Source: a virus. From it: a stretch of DNA of 64,000 bases. Every line of letters starts with the position of its first letter. The stretch's first letter is position 1. A program made the position numbers and the translations under genes. The notes under the pieces are model-generated. The model worked only from the letters and a program-made list of their open reading frames with translations. It was not told the origin of the DNA and made no database searches. Location of the stretch: the IMG/VR virus record IMGVR_UViG_3300042308_001049, positions 1 through 64,000 of that record. One strand, 5' to 3'. Shown here one piece after another: positions 1 to 8,160 of this stretch.

Positions 1-650
1 GTGTAACAATAACAAAAGATCAAACAACCATTATAGATGGAAGAGGAGAATCTGAATCAATACAAGCACGTATTGAAGAACTTCAACAACAAATCGAAAA
101 AGCAAAGACTCCTTTCGAACAAGAAAAGCTCCAAGAAAGGCTCGCGAAATTCGTGGGAGGAGTAGCTATCGTTTATGTTGGTGGAAACACTGAAACAGAA
201 ATTAAGGAAAAGAAAGATCGCGTAGAAGATGCCTTATACGCAACCAAAGCCGCTATTGAAGAAGGTATTGTACCAGGTGGGGGCTCAGCTTTGATTTACG
301 CTCGTGAAGCAATTGATCGCTCAAATATTGGAGCTGAGATTGTTTGGAAAGCATGTGGTAAACCATTTGAACAAATTCTTGTAAACGCTGGTTTCAGTTC
401 AACTGAAGCACAAATGGTAGGTCTACAACTTGATCCTTCAAATACTTGGATGGGTTATAATATCAAAGAGGAAACTATTGTCAACATGAAAGAAGCAGGT
501 ATTATTGATCCAGCTAAAGTAACTCGAACTGCACTTGAAAACGCAGCTTCAGTAGCAGGTACAGTATTGCTTACCGAGTGTGTTGTAGTTGATAATCCAG
601 AGGATAAGAAAGAATCTGATCCAATGGGTGGAATGGGAGGTATGTTCTAA
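1..650 (+). CDS. groEL: Chaperonin GroEL, 3' part
   Basis: Partial gene: the start lies before the window; the frame opens at base 3 and gives 215 C-terminal residues. Recognisable GroEL features in order are the apical/intermediate segment with QEKLQERLAK, the VEDALYATKAA block, EEGIVPGGGSAL, DPAKVTRTALENAASVAGT and a GGMGGMF tail, which in GroELs lies inside the cavity. GroEL forms the double-ring folding chamber and needs a GroES-type lid, which I do not see here. The segment between the GGG motif and the DPAKVTR block is slightly shorter than in bacterial GroEL. The next gene starts inside its stop codon (TAATG). Phage GroELs are known and usually fold virion proteins; that role is inferred here. 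Confidence 0.95.
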   Translation, partial: VTITKDQTTIIDGRGESESIQARIEELQQQIEKAKTPFEQEKLQERLAKFVGGVAIVYVGGNTETEIKEKKDRVEDALYATKAAIEEGIVPGGGSALIYAREAIDRSNIGAEIVWKACGKPFEQILVNAGFSSTEAQMVGLQLDPSNTWMGYNIKEETIVNMKEAGIIDPAKVTRTALENAASVAGTVLLTECVVVDNPEDKKESDPMGGMGGMF

Positions 651-910
651 TGGATACTCAACAAGTAGAAAAAAACATTCAAATCGCTGAGCGAGTTCCA
701 CCTGGTGACAGGTGGAAACTCCTCAACGGTGAGAAAGTTTATGAATCCCTAACTGAAGTGTTAAACGCTTGGTATCAACAAGCAACTACAAAACCCCAAG
801 CATTTAGGCTTGAGCCTCTAAAAGGAAAATTATATATTATTACTACTGAAGAAATAGAAATACCTAAACCTGAACCTAAGAAATACGATTTGTATGGTGA
901 CTTCGAATAA
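650..910 (+). CDS. Hypothetical protein, 86 aa
   Basis: Start overlaps the groEL stop (TAATG), and the end overlaps the clamp-loader gene by 17 bases, so it is translationally embedded in this operon. No family recognised. The protein is hydrophilic, with an N-terminal helix, a beta-rich centre and an acidic/Pro-Lys tail (IPKPEPKK). No signal peptide or membrane segment. The conserved context suggests a small replication or chaperone-operon accessory, but nothing in the sequence proves a role. Confidence 0.7.
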   Translation: MDTQQVEKNIQIAERVPPGDRWKLLNGEKVYESLTEVLNAWYQQATTKPQAFRLEPLKGKLYIITTEEIEIPKPEPKKYDLYGDFE

Positions 911-1811
911 AGAACATACTTTATTAGTTGAAAAATATCGTTCTAAAAACCTAAATGAATATGTAGGTAATGAGAATATTAAAGCCACTATAGCTAAATA
1001 TTTAGAACAGAACGATATACAAAATCTTATATTCTATGGAAGTCCGGGAACTGGTAAAACTACTTTGGCTAAGCTTATTGTTTCCAATTTGGATTGTGAT
1101 TATCTTTACATCAATGCTTCAGATGAAAGAGGGATTGAAACAATTAGGGACAAAGTATCCGGATTTGCTTCTTCTGCTTCGTTCAAAAGTATCAAAGTTG
1201 TTATCTTGGATGAAGCAGATTTTCTCACAATCCAAGCACAAGCATCATTAAGAAACGTAATCGAAACATTTTCACGTAGTACTCGTTTTATCTTAACTTG
1301 TAACTATGTTGAACGTATTATTGATCCTCTTCAATCACGTTGCCAGGTACTTAAGATTGTACCCCCGTCAATGAAAGAAGTAGCAGCTCATATAGCTGGT
1401 GTTTTAGAGAAAGAAGGAGTTGAATGGACTAAAGAAACATTAGGACCTATTGTTAAACAATACTACCCTGATATTCGTAAAATTCTAGGCACAGCTCAAT
1501 TATCTACCATTGATAATAAACTAATTCTAGACAAGTCAATACTTGTATCAAATAACTATATTGAGCAAGTAATAAACGAAATTAAAACCAATAAAAACTG
1601 GAAAAATATTCGCCAGATAATAGCTGATTCTAATATTAATGATTATGAAGAACTTTATAAGGAACTTTATTCGCGTATCTCAGACTATGCTGACGGGCGA
1701 GAAGGCCTGGTGGTAATTATTCTTGAAGAATATCAATACCATTCTAATTTTAGAATTGATAAAGAAATTAATATCATGGCTTGTATAGCTAAAATTATCT
1801 CAATTCTATGA
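894..1811 (+). CDS. 44: Sliding-clamp loader ATPase (T4 gp44-like)
   Basis: AAA+ ATPase of 305 aa, close to T4 gp44 (319 aa). Walker A GSPGTGKTT at residues 49-57, Walker B VVILDEAD at 102-109, sensor-1 region LTCNY at 134-138 and the clamp-loader SRC arginine-finger motif (QSRCQ) at 147-151, followed by a helical collar domain. It would load the phage sliding clamp onto primer-template junctions using ATP, together with the small subunit at 2385. Start chosen at the ATG overlapping the previous gene by 17 bases; the start of the next gene overlaps its stop (ATGA). Family assignment is firm; the specific pairing with the 2385 gene is from knowledge of T4-type phages. Confidence 0.93.
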   Translation: MVTSNKEHTLLVEKYRSKNLNEYVGNENIKATIAKYLEQNDIQNLIFYGSPGTGKTTLAKLIVSNLDCDYLYINASDERGIETIRDKVSGFASSASFKSIKVVILDEADFLTIQAQASLRNVIETFSRSTRFILTCNYVERIIDPLQSRCQVLKIVPPSMKEVAAHIAGVLEKEGVEWTKETLGPIVKQYYPDIRKILGTAQLSTIDNKLILDKSILVSNNYIEQVINEIKTNKNWKNIRQIIADSNINDYEELYKELYSRISDYADGREGLVVIILEEYQYHSNFRIDKEINIMACIAKIISIL

Positions 1812-1999
1812 TTAACATGGAGATAGTCCATATGGGGCCTCGATCATTTTATTTATATAGAACATTTAAAGAACGAGATAAACCTATTGACACAGATCTA
1901 CTTAAAGAACTTTGGCACTGCGACTCAGTACTTAAAAAAGATGGAGTATTTTATTTTTGTAGAGAAATAGAAGATGTCGAGTTTGAGAACATTCCTTAA
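1808..1999 (+). CDS. Hypothetical protein, 63 aa
   Basis: ATGA overlap with the clamp-loader gene and 26-base overlap with the next gene mark it as part of the same operon. A second ATG three codons in is an alternative start. Small soluble protein with aromatic and acidic residues, no recognised domain. Confidence 0.6.
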   Translation: MINMEIVHMGPRSFYLYRTFKERDKPIDTDLLKELWHCDSVLKKDGVFYFCREIEDVEFENIP

Positions 2000-2180
2000 A
2001 TATACTATAACTTGGATATCAGGGAATCTTTCCATACCTTTCTGGATGGTAGGACATGTTCACTTAACAATGAATATCTATGAAGACATTTATGAAATAT
2101 TAGCTTCATTTGGTATGAATATAATAGTGGCTATTGGTTTCTATATTGATTGGTTAAAACATAAAAAAGAAAATTCATGA
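1974..2180 (+). CDS. Small membrane protein, 68 aa
   Basis: Two hydrophobic segments (about residues 8-30 and 45-60) and a basic C-terminus (KHKKENS) predict a two-span inner-membrane protein. Overlaps its neighbours by 26 and 4 bases, so it is co-translated with clamp-loader genes. No family recognised. Confidence 0.6.
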   Translation: MSSLRTFLKYTITWISGNLSIPFWMVGHVHLTMNIYEDIYEILASFGMNIIVAIGFYIDWLKHKKENS

Positions 2181-2419
2181 ATCAAAATCAAGATCTTAAA
2201 CTAAACATTGATCTAAAAAACACAGAAAAAGTAGTTACCCCAGATGGTAACTATGTAGTAGCTGAAGGAATTATTTTGCGTAAAGCATCACGTTTTGCAG
2301 TTGGTACTGCACAAGATGCACTTATTCCTATTCCTGTATTTTATGATGTTAAAACAGGTGCTATTCTAAAAGAAACTCTACCAGGTGACATCAAAGACGA
2401 CTACGAAGACACTATTTGA
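2177..2419 (+). CDS. Hypothetical protein, 80 aa
   Basis: ATGA start on the preceding gene; end overlaps the gp62-like gene by 35 bases. Mostly beta-strand-like sequence (VVAEGIILRKASRF) with an acidic C-terminus. No recognised family; placed between the two clamp-loader subunits. Confidence 0.65.
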   Translation: MNQNQDLKLNIDLKNTEKVVTPDGNYVVAEGIILRKASRFAVGTAQDALIPIPVFYDVKTGAILKETLPGDIKDDYEDTI

Positions 2420-2822
2420 TTGGCTGGAAGAAATAACAGTCAAAAAGACTCCTCCTGGAGACTTTAGTGAAGAGTCATGGGACTCATTTAACTCTTATAT
2501 GGTTCATAGATATTTATCTATGGATATAAATTACGTAGACATTGTAAATTATGTTCAAAAGATAAGTCCACAGAATAAAAAACAAATTTACACCATTTAC
2601 AGAGAAATGATCCCAAAGAAAAAGGTTTGGTTAAAGTATATCAAACCGAGTAAAAAACAAAGGCCACAACATATAGCAGAATACATAGCAAAATATTATG
2701 AGTGTAGTTTAGGTGAAGCTGATCACTACATTGATATAATTAGAGAACCTGGTGTTCGAAATATTTTGTGGCAAATGGGGGTTGACCAAAAAGAACAAGA
2801 TAAATTAGTAAAAACTCTGTAA
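2385..2822 (+). CDS. 62: Clamp-loader small subunit (T4 gp62-like)
   Basis: 145 aa. The pattern SYMVHRYLSMD, then a helix, then KKVWLKYIKPSKK, followed by a helical C-terminus with YYECSLGEADHYIDII, matches the T4/cyanophage gp62 layout (NR.LS ... Q..yi...pk.kr..kW.K ... eA..yi.il). In that family the small subunit completes the pentameric clamp loader and contacts the clamp. T4 gp62 is somewhat longer (187 aa), but cyanophage versions are near this size. It overlaps the previous gene by 35 bases and sits three small genes downstream of the gp44-like ATPase instead of adjacent to it. Assignment is by motif recall, not by a search. Confidence 0.72.
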   Translation: MTSKTTTKTLFDWLEEITVKKTPPGDFSEESWDSFNSYMVHRYLSMDINYVDIVNYVQKISPQNKKQIYTIYREMIPKKKVWLKYIKPSKKQRPQHIAEYIAKYYECSLGEADHYIDIIREPGVRNILWQMGVDQKEQDKLVKTL

Positions 2823-2823
2823 A

Positions 2824-3192
2824 ATGAAAGAACAAGAAGGTTACGATCCACAACCATATTCAGCAATTAAAGATTTTGAACAAAAATATTCTGAACTAGC
2901 ATATGAATTTCAACAAATTCAGAAAGAACAATATGAGTTGTTTGCCGCTAAAATGATGGATTATGGTCTTCAAAATATTGCTTTAGGTTCTACTTTAGAA
3001 AAATCAGAAGACATTAACCTTTCAATTACAGGTATTTGGCTTCGTTGTAATGATAAGATCAATCGTTTAAAAAATATGCTCCAACGTAATGGAAAAAATT
3101 ATGTAGCTGGAGAAGCAATGATTGATAGTTTTATAGATATCTCTAACTATGGTATTATAGCCCAGTTAGTTATGAGAGGTAAATGGAAATAA
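2824..3192 (+). CDS. Nmad1/DUF1599-like protein
   Basis: 122 aa helical protein. The stretch AAKMMDYGLQNIALG followed by WLRCNDKINRLKNML and an IDSFIDISNYGIIAQL helix matches the DUF1599 (nucleotide modification associated domain 1) pattern: K..DYG, one R..DK..Rl helix, then D..DlanY. Families of this type occur in phages near DNA replication or nucleotide-metabolism genes; the biochemical role is not established. It starts one base after the stop of the gp62-like gene. Confidence 0.6.
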   Translation: MKEQEGYDPQPYSAIKDFEQKYSELAYEFQQIQKEQYELFAAKMMDYGLQNIALGSTLEKSEDINLSITGIWLRCNDKINRLKNMLQRNGKNYVAGEAMIDSFIDISNYGIIAQLVMRGKWK

Positions 3193-3195
3193 GTT

Positions 3196-4146
3196 TTGGC
3201 TAAAAAGAAATCACCTCTAATTGTTGAGGCTGTAAAAAAATTCACACCCCCAAATATAGACTATAGATACCAAAAAACAATATCTTTTAGTCAATATTCA
3301 GTATTTGAGAGTTGCCCACACAAATGGGCACTCCAATACCGGGACGGGCATTATACATCTGAAGTTTCAATTCACATGACATTTGGGACTGCTATGCATG
3401 AAACTATGCAGAACTATTTAGAAGTGATGTATAATGAAAGTGCAACTGCTGCTGATAGGATTAATATAGAAGAATACTTTGAAGAACGTTTAAGAGCAGT
3501 TTACAAAGAAGATTATAAAAAAAATAATAATACTCATTTTTCTAATTCATCTGAATTAAGTGAATTTTATGAAGATGGAATAGGTATTCTTCAATGGTTT
3601 AAAAAGAATAGAGGAAAATACTTTGGTAAAAAAAGTTGGTGGTTAGTAGGTATTGAAGTACCTATTTTACTTCCGCCTAATCCGGTCTATAATAACATAC
3701 TATATAAGGGATATATCGATGTTGTCTTATATAATGAAATGCTTAATAAAATAAAAATTATCGATATTAAAACTTCTACTCGTGGGTGGAAGGATAAAGA
3801 AAAAACAGATGAAGTTAAAAATTCTCAAGTTATTCTTTATAAAAAATTCTTTTCAGAACAATTTAATTTCCCAGTTGATAATATTGATGTAGAGTATTTT
3901 ATTGTAAAAAGAAAACTACATGGTAATCCTGACTTTCCTGATCCAAGAGTACAAATTCATGTGCCTGCTTCTGGTAAAATTAAATTAAATAAAGCCACTA
4001 AACATTTTGAAGAATTTATTGAAATGGCTTTTGATAAAGAAGGAAAACATAGAGAAGGTCCTATGTTAAAAAATCCTTCAAAACAAAACTGTCAATATTG
4101 TCCTTTCAAAGATAGAAAAGATTTATGTGACAGAAACGTATCTTAG
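3196..4146 (+). CDS. RecB/Cas4-like PD-(D/E)XK nuclease with Fe-S cysteines
   Basis: 316 aa. Begins with FSQYSVFESCPHKW (C40), then FGTAMHETM, then the nuclease core GYIDVVL (about 173-179) and IIDIKTS (about 188-194), followed by the QVILYKKF helix. C-terminal cysteines C299, C302 and C311 plus C40 form the four-cysteine pattern of AddB/Cas4-type 4Fe-4S nucleases. Likely a DNA-processing exonuclease for phage recombination or replication. The only upstream in-frame start is TTG at 3196; the next ATG lies past C40, so TTG is preferred. Starts 3 bases after the previous stop. Confidence 0.85.
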   Translation: MAKKKSPLIVEAVKKFTPPNIDYRYQKTISFSQYSVFESCPHKWALQYRDGHYTSEVSIHMTFGTAMHETMQNYLEVMYNESATAADRINIEEYFEERLRAVYKEDYKKNNNTHFSNSSELSEFYEDGIGILQWFKKNRGKYFGKKSWWLVGIEVPILLPPNPVYNNILYKGYIDVVLYNEMLNKIKIIDIKTSTRGWKDKEKTDEVKNSQVILYKKFFSEQFNFPVDNIDVEYFIVKRKLHGNPDFPDPRVQIHVPASGKIKLNKATKHFEEFIEMAFDKEGKHREGPMLKNPSKQNCQYCPFKDRKDLCDRNVS

Positions 4147-4158
4147 TATATTTTGAGA

Positions 4159-4166
4159 TATTTATA
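4159..4166 (+). promoter_or_regulatory. TATTTATA motif, possible late promoter
   Basis: TATTTATA in the 43-base gap before the ribbon-helix-helix gene. The same octamer precedes several late-type genes and the tRNA array. It is the reverse complement of the T4 late -10 box TATAAATA, so the direction is uncertain. Confidence 0.3.
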
Positions 4167-4189
4167 TATGACAATATAAAAACAATGTT

Positions 4190-4375
4190 ATGAGTAAAAA
4201 GGATATGACACTTACAAGTGTTAAAATACAAACAGAATTATTTGATGAATTTAAAGTATCTTGTGTAAGACATAAATTCTCGTTTCAAAAGCTTGCTGAT
4301 CGAGCAATTCATTTATATCTTACTGATGAAGGATTTAGAAAACAAATTCATAACCACAACGATTTAGATATTTAA
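4190..4375 (+). CDS. Ribbon-helix-helix DNA-binding protein
   Basis: 61 aa. TLTSVKIQTELFDEFK forms the beta strand and first helix, and FSFQKLADRAIHLYL the second helix of an Arc/MetJ-type ribbon-helix-helix fold. Members bind DNA as dimers and usually repress promoters. The leader ends in the GTTATG start context used throughout this genome. It opens the glycan block and could regulate it; that link is inference. Confidence 0.72.
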   Translation: MSKKDMTLTSVKIQTELFDEFKVSCVRHKFSFQKLADRAIHLYLTDEGFRKQIHNHNDLDI

Positions 4376-4382
4376 TTAGTTT

Positions 4383-5816
4383 ATGAAAGAAGGTTATTTG
4401 CCTAAAGATCAAAGGAAAAAAATTCTTTTGATCACCGATGATATTAGATTACCCTCAGGTGTAGGGAATATAGGAAAAGAAATAGTTATCCATACTGCTC
4501 ATCATTATAATTGGGTTTGTATAGGAGCTGCCATCAACCATCCAGATGCTGGAAAACGTTTTGATTTAAGCACTGACACAAATCAAAATGCTGAAATAGA
4601 GGATGCTAGTGTTTTTCTTTATCCTAATAATGGTTATGGAGATGCTAATCTTTTAAGAGCAATTCTTAAACTTGAAAAACCTGACGCTATAATGATGATT
4701 ACTGATCCTCGTTATTTCACTTGGTTATTCCAAATTGAGAATGAAATCAGAAAAAACATTCCTATTATTTATTTAAATATCTGGGATGATTTACCAGCAC
4801 CTTACTACAATAAATCATTTTATGAGTCATGTGATGCTTTGTTAGGTATTTCAAAACAAACAGTTAATATTAATAAACTTGTTTTAGATAACAAGACTAA
4901 AAACAAGATTATTGAGTATGTACCCCATGGATTAAATACTGAAATATTTTATCCTATCACTGATAAGGAAACTAATACAGAATATCAAAATTTTAAGAAA
5001 AATCTATTCCAAGGAAAAGATTATGAGTTTATGATATTTTTTAACTCAAGAAATATTCGCCGTAAACAAATTCCAGATACAATTTTAGCATATCGTCAAT
5101 TTGTAGAGTCTTTAACTCCTGAACAAAGAGAAAAAGTTGTATTAGTTCTTCATACTGAATTAGCTAATGAACATGGCACTGATTTAGGTGCTGTAATTGA
5201 AACACTTATACCTAAAGATCATAATATCATCTTTACTCCAGGTAAATTAGATGTTAAAGCATTAAATTATCTTTATAATCTAGCAGATGTTCAGATTCTA
5301 CTTACTTCAAATGAAGGTTGGGGTCTATCACTTACAGAAGCATTGCTAACAGGTACTCCTATTATTGCTAATGTAACAGGCGGAATGCAAGACCAAATGC
5401 GTTTTGAATTTGAAGATGGCACTTGGATTGATTTTGATGCTGATTTTCCTTCAAATCATAGAGGCACTTATAAAAAACATGGTAAATGGGCCTTCCCAGT
5501 CTACCCATCTAATTTATCAATGGTAGGTTCTATTCCAACACCTTATATTTTTGATGATCGTTGTCGTTGGGAAGATGCTGCTGAACGTTTAACTGAAGTA
5601 TATAATTTGTCTAAAGAAGAAAGACAAGAAAGAGGAATGGAAGGTTATAAATGGGCTACAAGTGATGAAGCAGGATTTACTTCTAAACATCAAGCAAATC
5701 GATTTATAACTTATACTGATAAACTATTTGATACTTGGGAACCAAGAGAAAAATATGAACTTATCAATGTTAATGAATTTGAAAAACCAGTCTTAAACCA
5801 TAAATTAGTATATTAA
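4383..5816 (+). CDS. GT-B glycosyltransferase (family 1/GT4-like)
   Basis: 477 aa. Two Rossmann-like halves: N-terminal ITDDIRLPSGVGNIGKE (acceptor side) and a C-terminal nucleotide-sugar domain with NSRNIRRKQIPD and the EX7E motif EGWGLSLTEAL (E311, E319), then GTPIIANVTGGMQDQM. This is the group-1 retaining glycosyltransferase layout; substrate unknown. Its stop overlaps the next start (TAATG). First enzyme gene of a block of about 16 glycan genes joined by overlaps of a few bases. Confidence 0.88.
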   Translation: MKEGYLPKDQRKKILLITDDIRLPSGVGNIGKEIVIHTAHHYNWVCIGAAINHPDAGKRFDLSTDTNQNAEIEDASVFLYPNNGYGDANLLRAILKLEKPDAIMMITDPRYFTWLFQIENEIRKNIPIIYLNIWDDLPAPYYNKSFYESCDALLGISKQTVNINKLVLDNKTKNKIIEYVPHGLNTEIFYPITDKETNTEYQNFKKNLFQGKDYEFMIFFNSRNIRRKQIPDTILAYRQFVESLTPEQREKVVLVLHTELANEHGTDLGAVIETLIPKDHNIIFTPGKLDVKALNYLYNLADVQILLTSNEGWGLSLTEALLTGTPIIANVTGGMQDQMRFEFEDGTWIDFDADFPSNHRGTYKKHGKWAFPVYPSNLSMVGSIPTPYIFDDRCRWEDAAERLTEVYNLSKEERQERGMEGYKWATSDEAGFTSKHQANRFITYTDKLFDTWEPREKYELINVNEFEKPVLNHKLVY

Positions 5817-7108
5817 TGAAACCAGTTTTTGTAATAAGTTGCCCAATTGACACTTATAGTGGATATGGAGCACGTTCTAGAGATATTGTTAAAGCAATTA
5901 TTAAGACTGATAAATATGATGTAAAAGTCTTACCACAACGTTGGGGAGCTACACCTTGGGGTTTTATTGAAGACCATAAAGATGAATGGGGATTTTTACA
6001 ATCACATATCTTAACTGAACCTAAGTTAAATCAAAAACCTGAAATTTGGGCTCAAATCACTATTCCAAATGAATTCCAACCAGTTGGAAAATATAATATT
6101 GGTATTACAGCAGGTATTGAAACTACAGCTGTAAAAGGTGAATGGATTGAAGGTTGTAACCGAATGAATCTTGTAATCACATCTTCAGAGTTTGCTAAAA
6201 AAACTTTTGAATCTATGAATTACGAGATTAAAAATCAACAAGGTCAGTTACAAGGTCATTTAAAACTTACAACACCTATTGAAGTTATTTTTGAAGGTGC
6301 TAATACAGATCTTTATAAAATAATTGAACAGAATCAAATTAAAACTATTAATTTAGATTCTATTAAAGAATCATTTGCTTATTTATTTGTAGGCCATTGG
6401 ACACAAGGAGATTTTGGTGAGGATAGAAAGAATGTTTCTTTACTAATTAAAGCTTTTTATGAAATATTTAAAAATAAAAAGAATAAACCTGCTTTAATTT
6501 TAAAAACTAGTGGTGCTGGTTCATCTTACATGGACCGTGATGTTATTTTAGATAAAATTAATAAAATTAAAAAATCAGTTAATTCTAAAGATCTTCCTAA
6601 TATCTACTTACTTCATGGTGATTTTAATGATTCTGAAGTAAATGAGTTATATAACCATTCTAAAGTAAAAGCTATGGTTAGTTTAACTAAAGGTGAAGGT
6701 TTTGGTCGCCCATTACTTGAATTTAGTTTAGTTAAAAAACCAATTATAGCTTCAGGGTGGTCGGCTCACACTGAGTTTTTAGATCCTAATTTTACAGTCA
6801 CTTTAAAAGGTGAAGTTAAACCAGTAGGCCCATCTGCTGTAAATGATTGGGTTATAGCTGAATCTCAATGGTTTAATGTTGATTATAGTCAAGTAGGACA
6901 TTATCTTAAAGATGTATTTGAAAATTATAAAAAATACACTGATGGAGCTAAACGTCAAGCATTTAAAAGTAAAAACGAATTTAGCTGGGATAAAATGTTT
7001 GAAAAAGTAAATCAAACATTATCTCAACACATCCCAGAATTTCCTAAAGAAATTCAACTTCAACTGCCTAAATTACAACTTCCTAAACTAGAAAAAATAA
7101 ATGGATAA
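5816..7108 (+). CDS. GT-B glycosyltransferase (family 1/GT4-like)
   Basis: 430 aa. N-terminal PIDTYSGYGARSRDIVKAI resembles the glycine-rich acceptor loop; the C-terminal half carries LFVGHWTQGD, GEDRKNVSLLIKAF and the EX7E motif EGFGRPLLE (E294, E302) followed by KKPIIASGWSAH. Probably adds sugars to a phage or host glycan. Overlaps both neighbours and shares layout with the preceding glycosyltransferase, but is not a close copy. Confidence 0.86.
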   Translation: MKPVFVISCPIDTYSGYGARSRDIVKAIIKTDKYDVKVLPQRWGATPWGFIEDHKDEWGFLQSHILTEPKLNQKPEIWAQITIPNEFQPVGKYNIGITAGIETTAVKGEWIEGCNRMNLVITSSEFAKKTFESMNYEIKNQQGQLQGHLKLTTPIEVIFEGANTDLYKIIEQNQIKTINLDSIKESFAYLFVGHWTQGDFGEDRKNVSLLIKAFYEIFKNKKNKPALILKTSGAGSSYMDRDVILDKINKIKKSVNSKDLPNIYLLHGDFNDSEVNELYNHSKVKAMVSLTKGEGFGRPLLEFSLVKKPIIASGWSAHTEFLDPNFTVTLKGEVKPVGPSAVNDWVIAESQWFNVDYSQVGHYLKDVFENYKKYTDGAKRQAFKSKNEFSWDKMFEKVNQTLSQHIPEFPKEIQLQLPKLQLPKLEKING

Positions 7109-7547
7109 TTTAACTATATGTAACCGTTGTGGTTCAGATGCTTGTTATGTTCAAGAAGTAAATGAACAAGTAAAACTACATTTTTGTTATGGCTGTGGTT
7201 TCCAAGCCAATTCAGTTATGACCCGTGACTCAGAATTTTTACAACAACAAATGGAAACACTTCCTGAATTGTATAAAGAATTAATGGGTGAAGATGAAAA
7301 TGGCCTTATTTGGATGCCTTCAGTAGTTAACATTCCTGATAAAGGAATGGTGTTTGCTGATGGAACTAACAGTCAAAATTGGAGATGGGCAGCTGTAAAA
7401 GCAACCCTTATGTCTGAAGAAGAAAAGACCAAGTTTAAAGAAAAAGGTAAAGAGTATGATTATAAAATGGATATGACTACTTTAACTCACTTCCCAGAAA
7501 ATGAATTTATGGAAGCTTTAACTTATATTAGTGTATTACCTGAGTAA
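7101..7547 (+). CDS. Zinc-ribbon hypothetical protein
   Basis: 148 aa. Two CxxC knuckles at the N-terminus (CNRCG and CYGCG, about 17 residues apart) predict a zinc ribbon. The rest contains WMPSVVNIPDKGMVFADG and a charged KEKGKEYDYKMD segment with no recognised fold. It overlaps the preceding glycosyltransferase by 8 bases. It may be a binding or adaptor protein; no function is evident. Confidence 0.7.
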   Translation: MDNLTICNRCGSDACYVQEVNEQVKLHFCYGCGFQANSVMTRDSEFLQQQMETLPELYKELMGEDENGLIWMPSVVNIPDKGMVFADGTNSQNWRWAAVKATLMSEEEKTKFKEKGKEYDYKMDMTTLTHFPENEFMEALTYISVLPE

Positions 7548-7548
7548 A

Positions 7549-8160
7549 ATGAAAATTAGTTATGCTATAACAGTTTGTAATGAACTGATAGAAATACAAC
7601 GTTTACTTTCTTTCTTAATTAAAAATAAAAGGAAACAAGATGAAATTGTTGTGTTTTATGATACAAATAATGGTACTCAAGAAGTAGAAGATTATCTTAA
7701 ATCTTTAAAAGATATAAGAAAAATAGGTTATCACTTTGATGGACATTTTGCTAACTTGAAAAATGCTCTAACAGATGCTTGTCTAGGAAATTATATCTTC
7801 CAGATTGATGCTGATGAAATGCCAAGTCTCTATCTTATACAATATCTTCCTATATTACTTGAAAATAATGATGTAGAAGTACTTAGAGTACCTAGAGTTA
7901 ATACAGTTAAAGGATTAACTCAAGAACATATTCAAAAATGGGGTTGGGTAGTAGATAGTAAGAGTAGAGTTAATTGGCCTGATCTACAATGGAGAATTTA
8001 TAAGAACACCCCAGAAATTAAATGGAAAAATAAGGTACATGAAATTTTGGATGGTTATAAAACTCATGCTATATTACCATTAGAGGAACATTTCGCTTTA
8101 GAACATCATAAAGATATTGAACGTCAAGAAAAACAAAATGCTTATTATGAAAACCTCTAA
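7549..8160 (+). CDS. GT2-type glycosyltransferase
   Basis: 203 aa. N-terminal ISYAITVCNELIEIQRLL is the typical nucleotide-binding start of GT-A enzymes, and FQIDADEMPS holds the DxD-like metal/nucleotide motif. A later ..YKNTPEIKWKNKVHE segment is common in these small enzymes. I chose the ATG one base after the previous stop over an upstream in-frame GTG, because it starts at MKISYAITV, the natural family start. Probably transfers a sugar from a nucleotide donor. Confidence 0.8.
   Translation: MKISYAITVCNELIEIQRLLSFLIKNKRKQDEIVVFYDTNNGTQEVEDYLKSLKDIRKIGYHFDGHFANLKNALTDACLGNYIFQIDADEMPSLYLIQYLPILLENNDVEVLRVPRVNTVKGLTQEHIQKWGWVVDSKSRVNWPDLQWRIYKNTPEIKWKNKVHEILDGYKTHAILPLEEHFALEHHKDIERQEKQNAYYENL

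Noticed and set aside
1036-1251. Second frame inside the clamp-loader gene
   Set aside because: Fully inside a well-supported AAA+ gene; no start context.
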